From Glo-17 sp964549735 (GTDB lineage Bacteria; Krumholzibacteriota; Krumholzibacteriia; LZORAL124-64-63): a DNA stretch of 6,457 nucleotides. The notes below the pieces were generated by a model. It was not told the origin of the DNA. It searched no databases and was given only the letters and a program-made list of their open reading frames with translations. Made by a program: the position numbers and the translations under genes. Shown here piece after piece: positions 1 to 5,465 of this stretch (positions within the stretch are counted from its first letter, which is position 1; each line of letters begins with the position of its first letter). The stretch is taken from NCBI GenBank assembly GCA_964549735.1, contig CAZJWO010000142.1, positions 1-6,457 of the forward strand, written 5' to 3'.

Positions 1-173
1 CGCCCGCCGCGCGCGCCGGCCGGCGGCCGTGCCCCGGCGGCGTGCCGATCCGCGGTCCGCGACGTTGCGGGTCGCGTTGCGGGCTTGCGCCGATCCGTCG
101 CGCATGGCATCCTGGCGCGGCGGCGCGGGGGTTCGCCAGCAGGACTCCGCGGCGCCGGCGAGGAGCGTGGCGC
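1..173. other. Left-edge stretch with no gene I can assign
   Basis: This extremely GC-rich stretch lies before the first gene. It has no stop codon in any of the three plus-strand frames, so frames stay open by composition alone and that openness is not evidence of coding. Conceptual translations on both strands are rich in Arg, Ala, Pro and Gly and match no family I recognise. A short imperfect 12-bp tandem repeat lies at 63-86 (GTTGCGGG at 64-71 and again at 76-83). The end of an upstream gene or a promoter could lie here, but I cannot identify either. Confidence 0.5.
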
Positions 174-911
174 ATGGCGGATGTCCTGATCGGTTTCGGC
201 GGCGGTCTCGTCGTGGCGTTGACCGCGCTGCTGACGTGGCGCCTGGCCCGCGGCCGCCGCCGGGGTGCCGCCGATCGCCTCCCGGCGCTGGAGATCCAGC
301 ACTTCACGACGAGCATGCGCGCGGTCGGCGAGCTCTCGGTCTTCCGGGTCATGACCAAGGAAGTCATCACCGCCAGCGACCACTGGCTCGGCGAGTTCGG
401 CAAGAAATACCTGCAATGGCTGCTCTCCTCGCGCCGCATCACGCTCGTCATCGAGTTCGACATCGACTTCCGTTACGATCTCGAGGATCCCGCCTTCACC
501 ATCGAGCGGCTCGGCAGCGACGGCGTGCGCTTCGCGTTGCCGCCGTGCAAGCACGAGGTCCTGATCCGCGACATGCGCGTGCACAGCGAGGACAACACGG
601 AGTTGCTGCCCTGGCTGATGCCCGAGATGCTGAATCGCTTCCTGTCGGGCGGCTTCTCGCCGGAGGCGAAGAATCGGCTCATCCAGGAGACGCGCCTGGA
701 GGCCACGCGCTTCGCCGACGGCCTGGTGGTCAAGGCGACCGCCGAGGCGCAGGCCTCGGCGCGGCGCACGTTGACGACGCTGGCGCAAGGGCTGGGCGCC
801 CGCGCCGTGGAATTCGAATTCCAGGCCACCGGGGCGCCCTTCTCGCCGCGCGTCGACACCAGCCGGCTGGAAGCGGTGCTGCCCGCGGCGCACGGCTTCC
901 TGGAGGAGTGA
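174..911 (+). CDS. DUF4230 family membrane-anchored protein
   Basis: This 245-residue protein has an N-terminal hydrophobic segment (about residues 5-22) followed by an Arg-rich stop-transfer patch (RLARGRRR, 23-30). That suggests one membrane anchor with the soluble part on the cytoplasmic side by the positive-inside rule. Residues about 40-215 resemble DUF4230: an initial segment around MRAVGELSVFRVMTKEV (48-64), a beta-rich stretch RITLVIEFDIDFRYDL (88-103), a PP turn at 123-124 within ALPPCKHEVLIRDMRV, and a C-terminal helical region (about 163-207) rich in Ala, Glu and Arg. The family has no established biochemical function. ATG 174 was chosen because AGGAG at 161-165 sits 8 nt upstream and the hydrophobic segment follows directly; the frame is open further upstream but carries only Arg-rich translation. 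It is the first gene of a tight cluster, with the next start 3 bp after its stop. Family assignment is by recall of sequence pattern and is moderately sure. Confidence 0.8.
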   Translation: MADVLIGFGGGLVVALTALLTWRLARGRRRGAADRLPALEIQHFTTSMRAVGELSVFRVMTKEVITASDHWLGEFGKKYLQWLLSSRRITLVIEFDIDFRYDLEDPAFTIERLGSDGVRFALPPCKHEVLIRDMRVHSEDNTELLPWLMPEMLNRFLSGGFSPEAKNRLIQETRLEATRFADGLVVKATAEAQASARRTLTTLAQGLGARAVEFEFQATGAPFSPRVDTSRLEAVLPAAHGFLEE

Positions 912-914
912 GCG

Positions 915-1412
915 GTGCGGCGCACGATCATCGGGGTCATGGGCGGCAGCAGCGCCGATCCGCACACCGAGCAACTCGCCTGCGAACTCGGCCGCGGCAT
1001 CGCCGAGCGCGGCTGGGTCTTGCTCAACGGCGGCCGGCCGACCGGGGTCATGGACGCCTCGGCGCGCGGGTGCCGCGAGGCCGGCGGCCTGAGCATCGGG
1101 ATCCTCTTCGATGCCGACCGCGAAGCGGCCAGCCGCCATCTCGATCTCGTCATCCCGACGGGCATGGGCGCCGCCCGCAACGTGGCCAACGTGCTGGCCA
1201 GCGATGTCGTCGTGGCTTGCCGCGGGCAAGGCGGCACGTTGAGCGAGATCGCCCTGGCATTGCGATTCGGCCGGCCGGTCGTATTGTTGGACTTCGATCC
1301 CGGAGCGGTCTTCCTCGATGCCTGCGGCGCCGGTACCTGGCACCTCGCGGCGACCCCCGGCGAAGCGCTCGCGCGGATCGAGAGCCTGCTGCAGGAGATG
1401 GGACGCGCGTGA
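915..1412 (+). CDS. TIGR00725-type SLOG (LOG-like) Rossmann nucleotide-binding protein
   Basis: A 165-residue protein covering a single SLOG/LOG-like Rossmann domain. Visible motifs are the N-terminal beta strand and glycine loop IIGVMGGSS (5-13), GGRPTGVMDASARG (39-52), PTGMGAARNV (81-90, with Arg88) and the family signature GQGGTLSE (104-111, with Glu111). In lysine-decarboxylase-like LOG enzymes the equivalent Arg and the Glu of PGGxGTxxE act in cleaving the N-glycosidic bond of nucleoside 5'-monophosphates. Here the equivalent positions look intact, but TIGR00725 proteins have no settled substrate, so an enzyme activity is inference. It has no signal peptide and should be cytoplasmic. The start is GTG, 3 bp after the upstream stop, with GGAGGAG at 902-908 inside the end of the previous gene. 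Its stop overlaps the start of the PatB-like gene as GTGA, which points to translational coupling. Confidence 0.85.
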   Translation: MRRTIIGVMGGSSADPHTEQLACELGRGIAERGWVLLNGGRPTGVMDASARGCREAGGLSIGILFDADREAASRHLDLVIPTGMGAARNVANVLASDVVVACRGQGGTLSEIALALRFGRPVVLLDFDPGAVFLDACGAGTWHLAATPGEALARIESLLQEMGRA

Positions 1413-2578
1413 ACCGACCCGGCGCCGCGGCTTTCGATTTCGACCGCGAGATCGACCGCTCGGGCACAGCCAGCCTCAAGTGGGAGCGATACCAGGACCG
1501 CGACGTCCTGCCCCTGTGGGTGGCGGACACCGATTTCGCCTGCCCGCCGGCGGTGCTGGCCGCCCTGCACGAACGCGTCGACCACGGAGTCTTCGGCTAC
1601 ACCGTGCCGCCCGGCGACCTCGTCGCGGCGGTCATCGAGCATCTGGCGCAGACCTACCGCTGGGTCGTCGAACCCCGCTGGTTGGTCTGGCTGCCGGGCC
1701 TGGTCACCGGTCTGGCGGTCTGTTGCCGCGCGTTCGCGGACCGCGGGCAGGGCGTGCTGACCTCGACGCCGATCTATCCGCCGTTCCTGTCCCTGCCGCG
1801 CGCGATGGGCCGCGTCCTGCAGGCCGCGCCGCTGGTGCAGCGCGACGGGCGCTGGGTGTTCGATTGGGAGACGTTCGCGGCGGCGATCGCGCCGGCGACC
1901 CGTCTCTTCCTCTTCTGCTCGCCGCACAATCCGTGCGGCCGGATCTGGCAGGAGGACGAGCTGGAGCGCCTGGCGGATATCAGCGCGCGCCACGATCTGG
2001 TGATCTGCAGCGACGAGATCCACAACCAGCTGCTGCTCGACCAGCGGCCGCATCTGCCGACGGCGACGCTCTCGGCCGCGGTCGCGGCGCGCACGGTCAC
2101 CCTCATGGCGCCGAGCAAGACCTACAACATCGCCGGTCTCGGCTGCAGCTTCGCCGTCATCCCCGACGACGGCCTGCGGCGCCGCTTCGAGCGCGCGGCC
2201 GCATTCATCGTGCCGCACGTCAACACGCTGGGCCTGGCCGCGGCGGTTGCCGCCTACCGCCATGGCGCCCCGTGGTTGGCGGCCCAACTCGACTACCTGC
2301 GCCAGGGCCGCGACCTCATCGAGGGCGCGGTCGCGGCGATTCCGGGCGTGGCCATGGCCCACGTCGAGGCGACGTTCCTGGCCTGGCTCGATTGTCGGGG
2401 TCTGGGGCTGCCCGATCCCGTGGCGCATTTCGAGGCGCACGGCCTGGGCTTCCAGGCGGGCGAGCAGTTCGGTCTGCCGGGGTTCGTCCGCTGGAACTTC
2501 GGCACGACCCACGCGCGGCTGCGGGCGGCGCTGGCGCGCTTCGAACGAGCCTGCGCCGCCGCGCCGAATGCGGATTAG
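1409..2578 (+). CDS. patB: PatB/MalY-type PLP-dependent C-S lyase (cystathionine beta-lyase family)
   Basis: A 389-residue fold-type I PLP enzyme, close to the 390 residues of E. coli MalY. PatB/MalY enzymes catalyse beta-elimination of L-cystathionine, cysteine or cysteine S-conjugates to pyruvate, ammonia and a thiol or sulfide in the cytoplasm; some members transaminate. Visible landmarks are the N-terminal LPLWVADTDF (34-43), FGYTVPP (62-68), SPHNPCGRIW (171-180, Asn174 contacting PLP), SDEIH (201-205, Asp202 pairing with the pyridine nitrogen), SKTYNIAGL (236-244, Lys237 as the Schiff-base lysine) and FVRWNFG (359-365, Arg361 as the substrate carboxylate-binding arginine). All catalytic positions are intact. 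The start is GTG 1409; the frame is open far upstream but has no family similarity there, and no early ATG exists. AGGAG at 1393-1397 is 11 nt upstream, a long spacing that fits coupling to the preceding gene. The physiological substrate cannot be read from sequence. Confidence 0.9.
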   Translation: MNRPGAAAFDFDREIDRSGTASLKWERYQDRDVLPLWVADTDFACPPAVLAALHERVDHGVFGYTVPPGDLVAAVIEHLAQTYRWVVEPRWLVWLPGLVTGLAVCCRAFADRGQGVLTSTPIYPPFLSLPRAMGRVLQAAPLVQRDGRWVFDWETFAAAIAPATRLFLFCSPHNPCGRIWQEDELERLADISARHDLVICSDEIHNQLLLDQRPHLPTATLSAAVAARTVTLMAPSKTYNIAGLGCSFAVIPDDGLRRRFERAAAFIVPHVNTLGLAAAVAAYRHGAPWLAAQLDYLRQGRDLIEGAVAAIPGVAMAHVEATFLAWLDCRGLGLPDPVAHFEAHGLGFQAGEQFGLPGFVRWNFGTTHARLRAALARFERACAAAPNAD

Positions 2579-3483
2579 TCCAGGATCTCCAGCAGCTCCA
2601 CCTCGAAGACGAGCGTGGCATGGGGACCGATGTGCGGCCCCGCGCCGCGCTCGCCGTAGGCCAGCTTGCCCGGGATGAAGAGCTTGTACTTGCTGCCGAC
2701 CGGCATGAGCTGCACGCCTTCGGTCCAGCCCGCGATGACCTGATTCAACGCGAAAGCGATCGGCTCGCCGCGGTCGTAGCTGCTGTCGAACTGCGTGCCG
2801 TCGAGCAGGGTGCCGCGGTAGTGCACGCGCACCGTGTTGGTGGCTTGGGGGCGAGGGCCGTCGCCGTCCCTCAGCACCTCGTACTGAAGTCCGCTGGCCG
2901 TCACCGTCACGCCTTCGCGTTGCGCGTTCTCGGCGAGGAACGCCTCGCCGGCGGTCGTATTCTCCGTCGACTTCTTCTCGAACTGCTGGCGCTGGAAGTC
3001 GCCGACGACTTCGTGCACCTGGTCGGCGGGCAGCAGGGTCGCGCCGCCGGCGAGCTGATCCTTCAGGCCCTGGGCCAGCGCCCGCGCGTCCAGCCCGTCG
3101 ATCTGGCGCTGAGCGTATTGACCGAGCACGACTCCGATCGCGTAGCTGCGACGCGCCGTGGGGTTGGCGAAGTCGGCGTCCGCGGCTTCTTCGTCGCCGG
3201 CGCCCATGACGTGGCTCTGCATGACCTGCTGGGCCTGCTCGTCGCTGAGCTTGGCGCCGCCGGCCAGGCGTGCCTTCAGGCCGACGAGCAACTGCTCCTG
3301 ATCGTCGGCTCCCGGCATGCCGCCGATCTGCTGGCCCATGTCCATGCCGATCGCGTAGCTCACGGTCTGCATGCCGGGTTCGAGGGACGTCAAGGCCTTC
3401 TCCTTGTCGCCGGCGGCGCCGCCGCAGGCCGCCAGCGCGACGAGGCCGACCAGCGCGACGGCAGGCAGGATGGAATGTCGCAT
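2575..3483 (-). CDS. FkpA/Mip-like FKBP peptidyl-prolyl isomerase lipoprotein with duplicated N-domain
   Basis: A 302-residue secreted lipoprotein. Its signal peptide ends in a lipobox, LAAC with Cys20 as the lipidated residue, followed by GG, so the mature protein is membrane-anchored in the envelope. Next come two FKBP_N-like modules: residues 42-77 and 113-148 align without gaps, 17 of 36 identical, each starting SYAIG and ending GLKxxLAGGA. A helical linker (about 155-190) leads to a C-terminal FKBP domain (about 197-302). Its binding-pocket residues are intact by alignment to FKBP12: Tyr222, Phe232, Asp233, Phe244, Val249, Ile250, Trp253, Tyr276, Ile285 and Phe293. The predicted role is cis-trans isomerisation of prolyl bonds and chaperoning of envelope proteins. 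FkpA and Mip (about 230-270 residues) normally have one such N-module, used for dimerisation. ATG 3483 has AAGGA 5 nt upstream on the minus strand (3489-3493). Its stop overlaps the PatB-like stop by 4 bp. Confidence 0.95.
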   Translation of the reverse strand: MRHSILPAVALVGLVALAACGGAAGDKEKALTSLEPGMQTVSYAIGMDMGQQIGGMPGADDQEQLLVGLKARLAGGAKLSDEQAQQVMQSHVMGAGDEEAADADFANPTARRSYAIGVVLGQYAQRQIDGLDARALAQGLKDQLAGGATLLPADQVHEVVGDFQRQQFEKKSTENTTAGEAFLAENAQREGVTVTASGLQYEVLRDGDGPRPQATNTVRVHYRGTLLDGTQFDSSYDRGEPIAFALNQVIAGWTEGVQLMPVGSKYKLFIPGKLAYGERGAGPHIGPHATLVFEVELLEILD

Positions 3484-3713
3484 GGGAATCCTTTCGGGAT
3501 CAGGACGACGGATTCGTGCGGCGGGCGCAGGGGGAGTTCACGAGGTCCGCCGCCGAGGGGCAAGCTAACGGACCACGGTGTCGAACGCAACGTCTTACTG
3601 CGCGCGGCACTGGCGTACGCCCGGCGCGCCGGACTTGGCGTCTGACGCGGCGCTGGCGCGGGCGTACTGAATAGCATTATCATATTTCCTCAGCCATCAG
3701 TCAGGAGGCCGTC
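3484..3713. promoter_or_regulatory. Divergent intergenic region between the FKBP and peroxidase genes
   Basis: This 230-bp region separates two divergent genes and must hold at least one promoter for each. I see no gene in it. Three dyads lie side by side: GGCGTACGCC (3612-3621), CCGGCGCGCCGG (3621-3632) and GCGTC-T-GACGC (3638-3648). An AT-rich patch (about 3668-3690) lies just before the peroxidase gene. On the minus strand a very weak pair, TTGCGT (3590-3585) and TTAGCT (3568-3563) with a 16-bp spacer, could serve the FKBP gene, but the match to consensus is poor. That the region is regulatory is inferred from gene orientation. Confidence 0.6.
3678..3683 (+). promoter_or_regulatory. Candidate -10 element for the peroxidase gene
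   Basis: TATCAT matches the sigma-70 -10 consensus TATAAT at five of six positions and sits in the only AT-rich patch of the region, 30 bp before the ATG at 3714. Transcription would begin near 3690, leaving a short leader that includes the Shine-Dalgarno site. No recognisable -35 lies at 16-18 bp spacing, so either an activator is needed or the match is chance. TAGCAT at 3672-3677 is an alternative. Confidence 0.3.
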
Positions 3714-4307
3714 ATGAAGTTGACCTGGGTTCTCGGTGGCGCCGTGTTGCTGGCGCTCGTCGCCTTCGGCTTGATCTGGATCCGCGCGGCCTTCGCGGCG
3801 GACGTGCAGCGCGCCAGCGGATCTGCGCAGGCCTCGCTCTACGATCTGCAGACGCGCACGCTCGAGGGCGAGCCGGCCGACCTCGGCGCCTACCGCGGCC
3901 GGGTCGCGCTGGTCGTCAACACGGCCAGCATGTGCGGGCTGACCCCTCAATACGCCGGTCTGGAGGCTCTCTATCGGGAGCTGGCGCCCCACGGTCTGGT
4001 GGTCCTCGGCTTTCCGGCGAACGACTTCCTGAACCAGGAGCCCGGCACGGCGGCCGAGATCCGCGAGTTCTGCGACGTGAACTTCCAGGTGACCTTCCCG
4101 CTGTTCGCGAAGGTGCAGGTCAAGGGCGAAGAGAAAGACGCGGTGTTCCGGCTTCTCTGCGAGGAGCTCGAGGAGCCGACCTGGAACTTCACGAAGTACC
4201 TCGTGGACCGCGCCGGCAGGGTGGTCGCGCGCTTCGGGCCGCGGACAGCGCCCGACAGCGAGGTCCTGCGCGAGGCGATCCGGCGCGAGCTGGCCGCGAC
4301 GCCCTGA
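3714..4307 (+). CDS. Exported 2-Cys glutathione peroxidase-family thiol peroxidase
   Basis: A 197-residue member of the glutathione peroxidase family, which reduces hydrogen peroxide and organic hydroperoxides. Family motifs are NTASMCGLTPQY (69-80) with peroxidatic Cys74, GFPANDFLNQEPG (99-111) with Gln108, and WNFTKYLVD (157-165) with Trp157 and Asn158, which completes the Cys-Gln-Trp-Asn tetrad. The active-site codon is TGC, not a selenocysteine TGA. Cys120, in EFCDVNFQVTFP, lies 46 residues after Cys74, the same spacing as Cys36 and Cys82 of yeast Gpx3. That points to an atypical 2-Cys enzyme recycled by a thioredoxin-like protein rather than glutathione. Residues 5-23 are hydrophobic and are followed by AFA-AD (26-30), so the protein is either secreted after cleavage or anchored, with the enzyme in the periplasm. 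A cytoplasmic member of the family would normally be about 160 residues; the extra length is this leader. ATG 3714 has AGGAGG at 3703-3708, 5 nt upstream. Confidence 0.93.
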   Translation: MKLTWVLGGAVLLALVAFGLIWIRAAFAADVQRASGSAQASLYDLQTRTLEGEPADLGAYRGRVALVVNTASMCGLTPQYAGLEALYRELAPHGLVVLGFPANDFLNQEPGTAAEIREFCDVNFQVTFPLFAKVQVKGEEKDAVFRLLCEELEEPTWNFTKYLVDRAGRVVARFGPRTAPDSEVLREAIRRELAATP

Positions 4308-4311
4308 TCGC

Positions 4312-4331
4312 CCGGCGCCGTGGCGCGCCGG
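4312..4331. terminator. GC-rich inverted repeat between convergent genes
   Basis: CCGGCG (4312-4317) pairs with CGCCGG (4326-4331) across an 8-nt loop. The repeat sits in the 29 bp between the stop of the peroxidase gene and the stop of the convergent exchanger gene. Position and symmetry fit a bidirectional transcription stop. It lacks a T-run on either side, so it is not a classical intrinsic terminator, and such short GC palindromes arise by chance in GC-rich DNA. Confidence 0.35.
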
Positions 4332-4336
4332 TGCGG

Positions 4337-5212
4337 TCAGCCGGCCAGCTTGTAGACCAGCACTCCGGCGACGGCCAGCCACAGGTTGGTCAGGTTCGAG
4401 ACCGTGATGTTCAGCACGGCGCTCGTCGCGCGCTGCCGGCGCAGCAGCGTCAAGCAGGCGCGCAGTTCGGGCCAACTCGTCAACGCGGCCAGCACGCAGA
4501 AGCCGATCAATCCCTTCGGAGCGCGGCTCGCCTCGGCGGTCATCGTCACGACGGGATCGAGCCAGTAGCCGGCCGCGACCAGGAGCGCCGCCGCAGGCAG
4601 CGCATGCCATGGCCGCAGACCGGCGGCCGATTCCGAGGGCGCCGTTTGCGGCTCCCGGCTGCGCCTGGCGAACAGCACCACGCTGGCGGCCAGAGTCACG
4701 GCGGCCCACGGCAGATACAAGGATGGCGGCAGGGCGAAGAACACGCCGGCCAGCGTCGCGGTCGCCACGAGAGTCAGCAGGGTCAGATTCCTGTCGCGAA
4801 GCACGACGGCCGCCGGCGTGCCGACGATGACGGCCGCGCTCAGCAGCATGATCGGATTCATGAAATTCGATCCCAGCGGCGTGCTGGCCGCGTAGATGAC
4901 GTCTCCGGCCAGCAAGCCCACGAGCAGGCAGAGCGCCTCCGGTCCGTTCGTGATGAAGCCGACCGCCGTGCCCAGGCCGCGCAGGTTGCGCAACGCCTCG
5001 ACGATGACCTCGATGGCCGCCGAGACGACGAACATCACCAGCATGATCAGTAGTGCGCCCTGCAGCGAACCCGCGACCTGGCCGCCCTTGAGCCACGCGT
5101 TGCCGAGGAAGAACAGGACGACCAGGACCGCGATCGCCAGGTCCAACGGCTGCACGAAGACCATGCCGCGTAAGACGAGGCCCTGGCGTCCGAGCATTGG
5201 GGTACGGGGCAT
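4337..5212 (-). CDS. Divergent Na+/Ca2+ exchanger-superfamily (CaCA) membrane protein
   Basis: A 291-residue integral membrane protein with about nine hydrophobic segments (roughly 23-40, 49-71, 84-103, 113-132, 143-160, 165-183, 203-218, 235-256, 267-289). Two inverted alpha-repeats of the cation/Ca2+ exchanger superfamily are visible. Repeat 1 has FITNGPE (86-92) and LGSNFMN (113-119); repeat 2 has LTSWPE (244-249) and VSNLTN (271-276). In both repeats the Glu of the PE motif (Glu92, Glu249) lies 23 residues before the Ser of the SN motif (Ser115, Ser272), as I recall for the archaeal exchanger NCX_Mj. The position of NCX_Mj Asp240 is Asn276 here and the GSN glycine of repeat 2 is Val271, so ion selectivity may differ. 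Likely role: inner-membrane exchange of Ca2+ or another cation for Na+ or H+. The start at 5212 is preferred over an upstream ATG at 5302 because GAGGAG (5218-5223) lies 5 nt before it. The superfamily call is fairly sure; the substrate is unknown. Confidence 0.8.
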   Translation of the reverse strand: MPRTPMLGRQGLVLRGMVFVQPLDLAIAVLVVLFFLGNAWLKGGQVAGSLQGALLIMLVMFVVSAAIEVIVEALRNLRGLGTAVGFITNGPEALCLLVGLLAGDVIYAASTPLGSNFMNPIMLLSAAVIVGTPAAVVLRDRNLTLLTLVATATLAGVFFALPPSLYLPWAAVTLAASVVLFARRSREPQTAPSESAAGLRPWHALPAAALLVAAGYWLDPVVTMTAEASRAPKGLIGFCVLAALTSWPELRACLTLLRRQRATSAVLNITVSNLTNLWLAVAGVLVYKLAG

Positions 5213-5401
5213 GCGAGCTCCTCGGTCCGAGACGGAGCCAGCATGATGGACGCAGGCGGCCGAGATGGCAAGGCTGGGCGCGAGGATACGCTGTTTGATC
5301 AAAACATCGTCGTTCGAAGCAATCTCGCGCGGCCCGAATCGTGCTAAGGTCGCCGTAAGGAGGCGGGGGTACGTGTTGTCCTTGGTTCTTGGAGGTCAAG
5401 C
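5213..5401. promoter_or_regulatory. Divergent intergenic region between the exchanger and porin genes
   Basis: This 189-bp region lies between two divergent genes and should contain both promoters. It includes a perfect 10-bp palindrome, TTTGATCAAA (5294-5303), roughly midway between the two starts and a reasonable operator candidate. An extended -10-like TGCTAAGGT (5342-5350) lies on the porin side and TATCCT (5288-5283 on the minus strand, four of six matches to TATAAT) on the exchanger side. Neither has a convincing -35. A TAAGGAGG at 5356-5363 is discussed separately. Confidence 0.55.
5342..5350 (+). promoter_or_regulatory. Candidate extended -10 element for the porin gene
   Basis: TGC followed by TAAGGT resembles an extended -10 (TGn plus hexamer), with the T, A and final T of TATAAT conserved. 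It lies 51 bp upstream of the porin ATG, which would give a leader of about 45 nt containing both the TAAGGAGG at 5356 and the GGAGG at 5391. The hexamer at 17-bp spacing (5322-5327, ATCTCG) does not resemble a -35, so confidence is low. Confidence 0.3.
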
Positions 5402-5465
5402 ATGCGCAAGGGAATCTGGAGCCATGGCCGCTTGGCGCTGGCCGTGCTGGCGCTGGCTGGCGTGA
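5373..5465 (+). CDS. Possible 30-residue leader peptide overlapping the porin start
   Basis: A perfect TAAGGAGG (5356-5363) has no porin start codon at normal spacing but is 9 nt before a GTG at 5373. Reading from that GTG gives a 30-codon ORF that ends with TGA at 5463-5465, after crossing the porin ATG at 5402 in another frame. The peptide is Trp- and Ala-rich toward its end and has no recognisable domain. It could be a translated leader that tunes porin translation, but a short ORF in GC-rich DNA next to a chance Shine-Dalgarno match is an equally fair reading. Confidence 0.2.
   Translation: MLSLVLGGQACARESGAMAAWRWPCWRWLA

Noticed and set aside
63..86. Imperfect 12-bp tandem repeat near the left edge.
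   Set aside because: There are only two copies and a fragment in highly GC-biased DNA, too little to call a repeat array or a set of binding sites.
29..1408. A long upstream extension of the PatB-like reading frame.
   Set aside because: The extension is translated out of frame over the DUF4230 and SLOG genes and has no similarity to PLP enzymes. The protein from GTG 1409 already has full MalY length.
915..1412. The SLOG protein as part of an antiphage system, since SLOG domains occur as nucleotide sensors in defence loci.
   Set aside because: It is a stand-alone TIGR00725-type protein next to metabolic and envelope genes, with no TIR, nuclease, pore-forming effector or nucleotide cyclase nearby.
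473..2512. A 679-codon open frame on the minus strand, opposite the DUF4230, SLOG and PatB-like genes.
   Set aside because: The translation is Arg-rich low-complexity sequence with no recognisable domain and lies antisense to three well-supported genes. Long antisense frames are expected in GC-rich DNA.
1318..3645. A 775-codon open frame on the plus strand crossing the PatB-like gene and the antisense of the FKBP gene.
   Set aside because: It crosses two oppositely oriented real genes, and its translation is Arg, Ala, Gly and Pro-rich with no family signature.
3933..3935. Possible selenocysteine at the peroxidase active site.
   Set aside because: The active-site codon is TGC, an ordinary cysteine; no in-frame TGA is present before the stop at 4305-4307.
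5213..5302. A 30-residue N-terminal extension of the exchanger from an ATG at 5302.
   Set aside because: No good ribosome-binding site was noted at that ATG, whereas GAGGAG precedes the ATG at 5212 at ideal spacing. The extension would also consume the divergent promoter region.
3690..5399. A 569-codon open frame on the minus strand over the peroxidase and exchanger genes.
   Set aside because: It is a shadow frame of the exchanger gene and antisense to the peroxidase gene. It lacks membrane segments or any motif.
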